From Paracoccaceae bacterium (GTDB taxonomy: Bacteria; Pseudomonadota; Alphaproteobacteria; Rhodobacterales; Rhodobacteraceae), in contig NYTF01000091.1 in assembly GCA_002683355.1 (NCBI GenBank), positions 1 through 6,695 of the forward strand: 6,695 nucleotides of DNA, given 5' to 3'. Below the pieces are notes generated by a model. It was not told the origin of the DNA and ran no database searches. It saw only the letters and a program-made list of their open reading frames with translations. Numbering within the stretch: position 1 is the first letter of the stretch; every line of letters begins with the position of its first letter. This document shows, in pieces, positions 1 through 5,092 of this stretch. The position numbers were made by a program, and so were the translations under genes.

Positions 1-455
1 GCAACCAATCCCGCTGCAGATGCAACATTTACGATAGAACCAGTTCGCTCAGCTTCTTTATATTGTTTTGCCATCACTGGGAGTTGAGCTTTCATAGCTA
101 AAAAAACAGCCATCAAATCCACATCTATAACTCGCCTCGCAAGCTCATCCTCAATTAATGGAAGCCGAACAACATCATGAGAAATTCCAGCATTATTTAC
201 TGCCACATCCAAACCACCAAATGATTCAACAGCCAAATCGACGATCGCGTTATGAGTAGCACTCTTAGTAATATCGCCGGCTAATGTAATCATTCGGTCC
301 GAACATCTTAATTCTCTATCTAAATCATTTAATTTCTCTGCGTCCAAATCAGAAGCAACTACCGAAGCACCTTCCTTTAAGAAAGCCTCAACTGCCTTGG
401 AGCCAATTCCGCCAGTGGCGCCTGTTACAATCACTACTTTATCTTTAAACCGCAT
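1..455 (-). CDS. Short-chain dehydrogenase/reductase (SDR), partial; 3' end outside window
   Basis: NAD(P)-dependent short-chain dehydrogenase/reductase. The first 151 codons are visible and the gene runs off the left edge. Seen: the dinucleotide-binding motif TGATGGIG at residues 11-18, an acidic residue after beta-2 (SDLD, about 36-39), the D61 adenine-contact position (AGDIT), NNAG at 87-90, and the beta-5 strand IVNVAS with the presumed catalytic Ser146. The catalytic YxxxK lies outside the window. The acidic end of beta-2 favours NAD over NADP, by family rule. The ATG at 455-453 is preceded by an AAGGA ribosome site lying inside the 3' end of the upstream kinase gene. Only 5 bases separate the two genes, so they are very probably one operon. 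From context it may oxidise or reduce the hydroxyl/keto group of an acyl-CoA, as LvaD does in the levulinate pathway; this is inference, since SDR substrates cannot be read from sequence. Confidence 0.9.
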   Translation of the reverse strand, partial: MRFKDKVVIVTGATGGIGSKAVEAFLKEGASVVASDLDAEKLNDLDRELRCSDRMITLAGDITKSATHNAIVDLAVESFGGLDVAVNNAGISHDVVRLPLIEDELARRVIDVDLMAVFLAMKAQLPVMAKQYKEAERTGSIVNVASAAGLV

Positions 456-460
456 TAGCT

Positions 461-1486
461 TTAATCCTTTATAATTTGTTCTGCCATATTTGCCAGAATT
501 GGTATAGCGACCGCCATTTTACGCGCTCGCTCAGGATTTGAAGCATTTCCTTCCCGGGCCCGCATAACCACACCTTCTAAAATTGCTGCAAGTCTAAAAA
601 ATGAAAATACCAAATAAAAATTCCAATTATCTATCTTTGCAATTCCTCTTTTTTGGCAATACTTTTCTACATAAGCTCTCTCGGTCGGAATTCCCAATTC
701 GCTTCGATTCAAACCATTCAAACCGCGCATACCGCTAGAATAGGGCAATCTCCACTGCATGCATTGATAAGCTAGGTCAGCTAGAGGATGTCCCAATGTA
801 GACAATTCCCAATCTAAAAGTCCGATTATCTTTGAGCTATTTTCCTCAAATATCATATTATCCAATCGATAATCTCCATGAACTAGAGATATTTTTCCAT
901 CATCTGGCGGCAGACTGCCTTCGAGAAATGCGATGATATTTTCCATTACTGGTTCTTCTTTCAACCGTGAAATTCTATATTGTTTAACCCATCTATCAGT
1001 TTGCCTCGCAAAATAATTTCCAGGCTTGCCAAAATTAGACAGGCCTACTTTGTCGATATCGACAGAATGTAAATCAGCTAGAATTTGACACATAGAGTTA
1101 TACAAACCTGTTCTCATAGCTTTATCGACCTCAGGAACACTGGGGTCCCAAAAAATCCGCCCTGGAAGATACTCCATAATGTAAAACATTCGACCCAAAG
1201 GGTTATCATTACCATCAGCTAAAAAGAATACTTTTGGAACCGCAACAGCAGTATCTTTTAAAGCTTTGATAACTCGATACTCCCGATCTACAGCGTGAGC
1301 AGATTTGAGCAACTCACCAGGGGGCTTAGCTCTTAGCACATATTTTGATTTTTGGGTTATTAATTTATAAGTTGGATTAGATTGTCCAGTTCCAAACTTT
1401 TCAATATTTACCAAACTATCAAAATCATCCACGTGAATTTTTAAATAAGAGTTTAGTGCTACCTTATCAATTTCCATACTTTTCAT
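461..1486 (-). CDS. ACAD10/11-type phosphotransferase (APH fold), probable 4-hydroxyacyl-CoA kinase
   Basis: Aminoglycoside-phosphotransferase-fold kinase of 341 residues, close to the length usual for stand-alone members of the ACAD10/ACAD11 N-terminal kinase family. Seen: the nucleotide loop FGTGQSNPTY (31-40), probable ATP lysine K54 in YVLRAKPPG, partner Glu69 in REYRVI, the catalytic loop HGDYRLDN (203-210, Asp205 and Asn210), and the metal-binding LLDWELS (223-229, Asp225). Homologues (LvaA of Pseudomonas putida, the kinase half of ACAD11) phosphorylate the 4-hydroxyl of 4-hydroxyacyl-CoA so that a partner acyl-CoA dehydrogenase can remove it. That partner is encoded divergently at 1618. 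An antibiotic-resistance role is unlikely, because the flanking motifs (LLDWELSTLGHPLADLAY) are of the acyl-CoA-linked group. The start is uncertain: ATG at 1486 or the in-frame ATG at 1477, neither with a clear ribosome site. The exact substrate is inferred. Confidence 0.92.
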   Translation of the reverse strand: MKSMEIDKVALNSYLKIHVDDFDSLVNIEKFGTGQSNPTYKLITQKSKYVLRAKPPGELLKSAHAVDREYRVIKALKDTAVAVPKVFFLADGNDNPLGRMFYIMEYLPGRIFWDPSVPEVDKAMRTGLYNSMCQILADLHSVDIDKVGLSNFGKPGNYFARQTDRWVKQYRISRLKEEPVMENIIAFLEGSLPPDDGKISLVHGDYRLDNMIFEENSSKIIGLLDWELSTLGHPLADLAYQCMQWRLPYSSGMRGLNGLNRSELGIPTERAYVEKYCQKRGIAKIDNWNFYLVFSFFRLAAILEGVVMRAREGNASNPERARKMAVAIPILANMAEQIIKD

Positions 1487-1561
1487 GAGGTCAGCATGGC
1501 TTTCAATTGGCTTTAAAACAAGAGAAAATTCTGCTAACGTAGCGAAAATTTTATCTTACCA

Positions 1562-1590
1562 TTGACAGTTGATCATCAGCAGCATTTGTT
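1562..1590 (+). promoter_or_regulatory. Candidate sigma-70-type promoter for the acyl-CoA dehydrogenase
   Basis: A perfect TTGACA (1562-1567) is followed after 17 bases by TTTGTT (1585-1590), which matches TATAAT at only three positions. Transcription would start near 1597 and give a short leader of about 20 bases containing the ribosome site. The GTTAGCAG repeat copy overlaps the -10 element, where a bound repressor would block initiation. The weak -10 limits confidence. Confidence 0.35.
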
Positions 1591-1604
1591 AGCAGTAAAT
1601 CAAA

Positions 1605-1611
1605 AAGGAAG
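1605..1611 (+). promoter_or_regulatory. Ribosome binding site deciding the acyl-CoA dehydrogenase start
   Basis: AAGGAAG lies 6 bases before the ATG at 1618. It supports this start over the in-frame ATG four codons later (1630), which would leave an 18-base spacing. Confidence 0.7.
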
Positions 1612-1617
1612 TACAAG

Positions 1618-2844
1618 ATGAATCTTGGAATGTCAGATAAAGTAATAAAACTTCGCGCTCAGGTAGCAAAAATGATGCAAGAAGAAATAATTCCTTTAGA
1701 TAGTGAGTATTTGGCAGAGGTAAACAAGGGTGATCGCTGGCAATTCACAGAACGGCAGACCGAAATTATTGAAACATTAAAATCAAAAGCCAAGGAACGG
1801 GACTTATGGAATTTTTGGCTAACTGACTCAAGTAAAGGCTTTGGCCTAACAACCGTTGAATATGCATATTTAGCGGAGGAAATGGGCAAAGCACATATTG
1901 GAGCAGAAGTGTTTAATTGTAGTGCACCAGATACGGGCAACATGGAAGTCTTTGAGAGATATGGCACGCCCGCTATGAAGGAACGCTGGTTAAAACCACT
2001 TTTAAATGGTGAGATAAGATCATCCTACCTCATGACCGAACCAGATGTGGCTTCTTCAGATGCAACAAATCTTTCATTATCATGTGTGAAGGATGGAAAT
2101 AGCTACATATTAAATGGCGAAAAGTGGTGGGCCTCAGGAGCTGGTGATCCCAGAACAGCTGTTTACATTGTAATGGTTCGAACGCCAAATGATGGACCAA
2201 AACACAACCAACATTCGATGATTGTCGTCGATCCCAAAACCACTGGAATTGACAAGCTCCGCCCAATGGAAGTTTATGGTCATGACGATGCTCCGCATGG
2301 ACATTTTCATATCAGGTTTACAGATGTAAAAGTTCCAGCAGAAAATTTACTCCTGGGTGAAGGGAGAGGTTTTGAAATTTCTCAGGGTAGACTAGGGCCT
2401 GGGCGAATCCACCACTGCATGCGAGCAATTGGGCAAGCGGAAAAGGCACTCGAATTAATGACTAGAAGATCTCTCGGGCGCGAGGCGTTCGGCAAACCAA
2501 TTGCAAAATTGGGCGCAAATTATGATATCATTGCTAATGCTAGACAAGATATAGAAATGGCAAGGTTATTGTGTCTTAAAGCAGCATGGATGATGGACCA
2601 AGGGGATAAACGAGCAGCTGCGCCTTGGATTAGCAAAATTAAGGTGGTAGCTCCACTGGTAGCACTGGAAGTTACTGACCAAGCTGTACAGATGTACGGC
2701 GCACAAGGAATTAGCCAAGATACACCGCTAGCAAGACAGTGGGCAGGACTGAGAACCTTAAGACTAGCTGACGGCCCTGATGCTGTACACCGTAGACAAG
2801 TCGCTCGGGCTGAATTGAGAAAATACACACAAGAAAAAGTATAA
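1618..2844 (+). CDS. ACAD10/11-type acyl-CoA dehydrogenase
   Basis: FAD-dependent acyl-CoA dehydrogenase-fold enzyme of 408 residues, the normal length for a stand-alone ACAD. It belongs to the ACAD10/ACAD11 branch, not the ordinary fatty-acid ACADs. Diagnostic stretches are FNCSAPDTGNMEV (99-111), MTEPDVASSDATN (139-151, the FAD/substrate motif), KWWASGAGDPR (169-179), VYGHDDAPHGH (219-229) and GRLGPGRIHHCMR (257-269). The position of the usual catalytic glutamate is occupied by Asp385 in LADGPDAVH. Relatives (LvaC, the C-terminal half of ACAD11) take a phosphorylated 4-hydroxyacyl-CoA and release phosphate to form an enoyl-CoA; a standard dehydrogenation role cannot be excluded. The start at 1618 is backed by a good ribosome site. 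The gene is divergent from the matching kinase, and there is no closely coupled gene downstream. Family placement is firm; the exact substrate is inferred. Confidence 0.95.
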   Translation: MNLGMSDKVIKLRAQVAKMMQEEIIPLDSEYLAEVNKGDRWQFTERQTEIIETLKSKAKERDLWNFWLTDSSKGFGLTTVEYAYLAEEMGKAHIGAEVFNCSAPDTGNMEVFERYGTPAMKERWLKPLLNGEIRSSYLMTEPDVASSDATNLSLSCVKDGNSYILNGEKWWASGAGDPRTAVYIVMVRTPNDGPKHNQHSMIVVDPKTTGIDKLRPMEVYGHDDAPHGHFHIRFTDVKVPAENLLLGEGRGFEISQGRLGPGRIHHCMRAIGQAEKALELMTRRSLGREAFGKPIAKLGANYDIIANARQDIEMARLLCLKAAWMMDQGDKRAAAPWISKIKVVAPLVALEVTDQAVQMYGAQGISQDTPLARQWAGLRTLRLADGPDAVHRRQVARAELRKYTQEKV

Positions 2845-2859
2845 AATGAATTATATATT

Positions 2860-2890
2860 AAGTATTTATTGCAACATGAATATAATACTT
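2860..2890. promoter_or_regulatory. AT-rich inverted repeat with embedded TATAAT, upstream of transporter pair
   Basis: Perfect 7-base arms AAGTATT (2860-2866) and AATACTT (2884-2890) flank 17 bases. A consensus -10 hexamer TATAAT sits at 2881-2886, partly inside the right arm. The -35 position, TTAAGT at 2858-2863, is weak. This fits a promoter with an overlapping operator for the 2922 gene; YeeE-type operons are often controlled by ArsR-type sulfide sensors such as BigR that bind AT-rich dyads. A run of six T (2889-2894) at the right arm means a weak terminator for the preceding gene is also possible. Confidence 0.45.
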
Positions 2891-2909
2891 TTTTCGTTTA
2901 AAATACAAA

Positions 2910-2917
2910 AAGGAGAT
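2910..2917 (+). promoter_or_regulatory. Strong ribosome binding site of the YeeE-type gene
   Basis: AAGGAGAT precedes the ATG at 2922 by 4 bases (about 7 from the GGAG core). It is the strongest Shine-Dalgarno sequence in the window and supports this start. Confidence 0.7.
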
Positions 2918-2921
2918 ATCG

Positions 2922-3347
2922 ATGCACCCTGATTGGGTAAGTGGACTTAGTGGTGGATTACTAATTGGTTTTGCTGCAAGTGCATACCTATTACTGAATG
3001 GCCGAATTATGGGGGCTAGTGGAATATTAGGGGGCTTGATAGACCTAACCGGTTATGAAAATTTATTAGAACGTTTGTGTTTTTTGTTAGGTTTAGTACT
3101 AAGCCCAATATTGGCTATTCAAATTGCTGGTGGTCACGATACTCAATTAACTTCTAATATGTATATAATTATCGCCAGTGGGCTTTTAGTTGGGATAGGT
3201 ACAAGGCTAGCAAATGGTTGCACTTCAGGTCATGGTGTATGTGGCATTTCAAGACTTTCATTTAGGGGCATAACCGCAACAATAGTCTATCTTCTTTGTG
3301 GCGTTGTATCGATCATCTTTTTTAAGAATCTGCTTGGGTTAATTTAA
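2922..3347 (+). CDS. YeeE/YedE-family membrane protein (sulfur-compound transport), N-terminal partner of a split pair
   Basis: Small integral inner-membrane protein of 141 residues in the YeeE/YedE (thiosulfate/sulfur transport) family. Hydrophobic segments lie at about 8-25, 53-68, 80-98 and 116-135. The family signature is NGCTSGHGVCGIS at 98-110, with Cys100 and Cys107; conserved cysteines of this kind line the thiosulfate path in characterised YeeE. Full-length YeeE proteins are about twice as long, so this is the split form that works with a second half-size protein, encoded immediately downstream with a one-base overlap (TAATG). Split pairs of this type (PmpA/PmpB-like) are often found with persulfide dioxygenase, rhodanese or a BigR-type regulator, none of which is in this window. 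The transported compound (thiosulfate, sulfide, sulfite or other) is not determined. Confidence 0.88.
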   Translation: MHPDWVSGLSGGLLIGFAASAYLLLNGRIMGASGILGGLIDLTGYENLLERLCFLLGLVLSPILAIQIAGGHDTQLTSNMYIIIASGLLVGIGTRLANGCTSGHGVCGISRLSFRGITATIVYLLCGVVSIIFFKNLLGLI

Positions 3348-3763
3348 TGAAAAATCTAATTGCGCTCTTTTGTGGTGGTTTATTTGGAATAGGCCTTTTT
3401 ATATCTGGAATGACAAACACAACAAAAGTTCAAGGGTGGCTTGATATATTTGGAAATTGGGATCCAACACTCGCATTTGTACTCTCTGGAGCAATTATTC
3501 CAATGGCAATAACTTGGAACATAACAAAAAGGATAAAAAAACCAATTTTCACAGATAGGTTTCCAAAAAAGACTGAACAGAAATTGAATAAACCGCTTAT
3601 CATAGGATCTATGATGTTTGGAATGGGTTGGGGTCTATCAGGTTTGTGCCCGGGTCCAGCAATGGCTTCATTAAGTTTTGGGGGATGGCAAGGATTAATG
3701 TTTTTCTTTACTATGGCCATTGGCATGTTATTCACTCCCCTTATAGCCAAATATTTGAAATAA
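3347..3763 (+). CDS. DUF6691/YeeE-family membrane protein, C-terminal partner of the split transporter
   Basis: Membrane protein of 138 residues with hydrophobic segments near 2-20, 41-59, 84-104 and 112-134. It carries GWGLSGLCPGPA at 95-106 with Cys101, the motif of the second YeeE half (DUF6691 family), and the opening FCGGLFGIGLFISGM typical of this group. A positively charged loop (about 61-82, rich in Lys and Arg) separates the first pair of membrane segments from the second and is probably cytoplasmic. The ATG at 3347 shares its A with the stop codon of the preceding gene and has no separate strong ribosome site, so translational coupling and equimolar assembly with the upstream protein are likely. 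No soluble domain is present. Role: import or export of an inorganic sulfur species together with the upstream protein, inferred from the family. Confidence 0.87.
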   Translation: MKNLIALFCGGLFGIGLFISGMTNTTKVQGWLDIFGNWDPTLAFVLSGAIIPMAITWNITKRIKKPIFTDRFPKKTEQKLNKPLIIGSMMFGMGWGLSGLCPGPAMASLSFGGWQGLMFFFTMAIGMLFTPLIAKYLK

Positions 3764-3823
3764 ATTGATATTGAGGCTAAAAACCCTACTTAAAAACCAT
3801 TCAAAAATTGATCGGATAAGAAA
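3764..3823 (+). other. 60-base intergenic gap before gcdH
   Basis: No hairpin followed by a T run was seen, so there is no clear terminator for the transporter pair. TTGATA (3765-3770) could be a -35 box, but the best -10 options near 3787-3793 are poor. The ribosome site for gcdH is only modest (GGATAAG, 3814-3820). Read-through from the transporter pair into gcdH is possible. Confidence 0.4.
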
Positions 3824-5047
3824 ATGACTAATGAACAACCAAAGCTCAAATCTAAAGATGCTCCAGACCTTTCGAGGTTTGACTGGAACGATCCCCTTCG
3901 TTTTGATGATCAATTAAGTGGCGACGAGATAATGATAAAAGATAGTGCCAAGTCTTACGCAACCGAAAAGCTTCACCCACGAGTGGCCGAAGCTTTTGCC
4001 AATGAGACGACCGATCAAAAAATATTTACTGAGATGGGAGAGATGGGCCTTTTAGGGGTAACAATACCAGAAGAATACGGGGGTTTAGGTAGTTCATATG
4101 TTTCTTATGGATTGGTAGCACGAGAGATTGAGCGCGTTGACAGTGGCTATCGATCAATGATGTCAGTTCAGAGCTCTTTGGTAATGTATCCAATTTATGC
4201 TTACGGTTCAGAAGAACAGCGAAAAAAATATTTACCTGAGTTATCAAGTGGAAAACTAATCGGATGTTTTGGATTAACTGAGGCTGAAGCTGGATCAGAT
4301 CCAGGCTCGATGCAAACACGCGCAATCAAAACAAAATCAGGCTATAAAATTACAGGTTCAAAAATGTGGATCTCCAATGCTCCAATAGCAGATGTCTTTG
4401 TAATATGGGCAAAGTCTGAGGAGCATGGCGGCGCAATAAAAGGATTTATTTTAGAGAAGAATATGAAGGGTTTAAGTACACCAAAAATTGAAAATAAGAT
4501 GAGCCTTAGAGCCTCAATTACTGGTGAAATAGTTATGGATAGTGTCGAGGTTGGAGAAGACGCTCTGCTACCACATGTCTCTGGATTAAAAGGACCTTTT
4601 GGGTGTCTTAATCGTGCAAGATATGGTATCAGTTGGGGCGTCCTTGGATCAGCAGAAACGTGTTGGCATGCAGCATTAAATTACGGTTTAAATCGTAAGC
4701 AATTCAAAAAACCGTTGGCGAGCACTCAATTATTTCAAAAAAAACTTGCAGACATGATGACTGAGATAAGCCTTGGGTTGCAGGCGAGCCTTCAAGTGGG
4801 TCGTCTAATGGATGAGGCAAAAGCAGCACCGGAGATGATTTCCATTATTAAGAGAAATAATTGCGGAAAAGCACTCGAAATTGCGCGTCATGCTCGAGAT
4901 ATGCATGGGGGTAATGGCATAAGTTTAGAGTACGAAGTTATTCGGCATATGTTAAATTTAGAGACAGTTAATACCTATGAAGGAGCACATGATGTCCATG
5001 CGCTCATTTTAGGTAGAGCTCAAACTGGTATACAAGCATTTTTTTAA
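3824..5047 (+). CDS. gcdH: Glutaryl-CoA dehydrogenase (decarboxylating)
   Basis: FAD enzyme that oxidises glutaryl-CoA to glutaconyl-CoA and decarboxylates it to crotonyl-CoA, in lysine, hydroxylysine and tryptophan breakdown and in glutarate use; electrons pass to ETF. At 407 residues it has the normal bacterial length. Seen: [19 protein letters not shown] at 103-121, in which Glu103, Arg110 and Ser114 align with human Glu87, Arg94 and Ser98 of the substrate site; the FAD motif [13 protein letters not shown] (150-162); [13 protein letters not shown] (181-193); [19 protein letters not shown] (257-275); and the C-terminal [16 protein letters not shown] (383-398), with catalytic Glu386 after Tyr385. 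These separate it from straight-chain ACADs. The start ATG has a modest GGATAAG ribosome site. Unlike many bacterial gcdH loci, no CoA-transferase or LysR regulator is adjacent. It is encoded downstream of the transporter pair and convergent with the GcvT fusion gene. Confidence 0.96.
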   Translation: MTNEQPKLKSKDAPDLSRFDWNDPLRFDDQLSGDEIMIKDSAKSYATEKLHPRVAEAFANETTDQKIFTEMGEMGLLGVTIPEEYGGLGSSYVSYGLVAREIERVDSGYRSMMSVQSSLVMYPIYAYGSEEQRKKYLPELSSGKLIGCFGLTEAEAGSDPGSMQTRAIKTKSGYKITGSKMWISNAPIADVFVIWAKSEEHGGAIKGFILEKNMKGLSTPKIENKMSLRASITGEIVMDSVEVGEDALLPHVSGLKGPFGCLNRARYGISWGVLGSAETCWHAALNYGLNRKQFKKPLASTQLFQKKLADMMTEISLGLQASLQVGRLMDEAKAAPEMISIIKRNNCGKALEIARHARDMHGGNGISLEYEVIRHMLNLETVNTYEGAHDVHALILGRAQTGIQAFF

Positions 5048-5092
5048 GTTCAAATCTTAAAGATTAAGTCAGAAAGTTGCGAGAAAAGACAG
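5048..5092. other. 45-base gap between convergent genes
   Basis: The gap contains the palindrome AATCTT-A-AAGATT (5053-5065), symmetric about 5059. It is AT-rich, has almost no loop, and has no T run after it on either strand, so it is not a convincing intrinsic terminator. How the two converging transcripts end is not visible. Confidence 0.5.

Larger units (their letters stand above)
1487..1617. promoter_or_regulatory. Divergent promoter region between kinase and acyl-CoA dehydrogenase genes
   Basis: This 131-base non-coding stretch must hold the promoters of both divergent transcription units. On the plus strand a perfect TTGACA lies at 1562-1567, with a weak -10 candidate TTTGTT at 1585-1590 (17-base spacer). 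On the minus strand TAAAAT (complement of 1548-1553) is a fair -10 box, but I find no good -35 for it. An 8-bp inverted repeat, CTGCTAAC at 1531-1538 and GTTAGCAG at 1588-1595, places one copy near each predicted start. A partial dyad lies around GCTAACGTAGC (1533-1543). Coordinated control by one regulator is inferred; no regulator gene is in the window. Confidence 0.6.

Noticed and set aside
461..1486. Aminoglycoside resistance gene
   Set aside because: The APH fold is shared, but the flanking motifs and the adjacent ACAD10/11-type dehydrogenase and SDR indicate the acyl-CoA-linked kinase group.
2520..2828. Minus-strand 102-codon ORF within the ACAD10/11-type gene
   Set aside because: The plus-strand frame carries conserved family motifs through the whole region; the reverse reading has no motif or start signal.
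3430..3750. Minus-strand 106-codon ORF inside the DUF6691 gene
   Set aside because: It is the antisense shadow of a membrane protein with the conserved GLSGLCPGPA motif; nothing supports translation.
5053..5065. Intrinsic terminator at the palindrome AATCTT-A-AAGATT
   Set aside because: The stem has only one GC pair per arm, the loop is a single base, and no T run follows on either strand.
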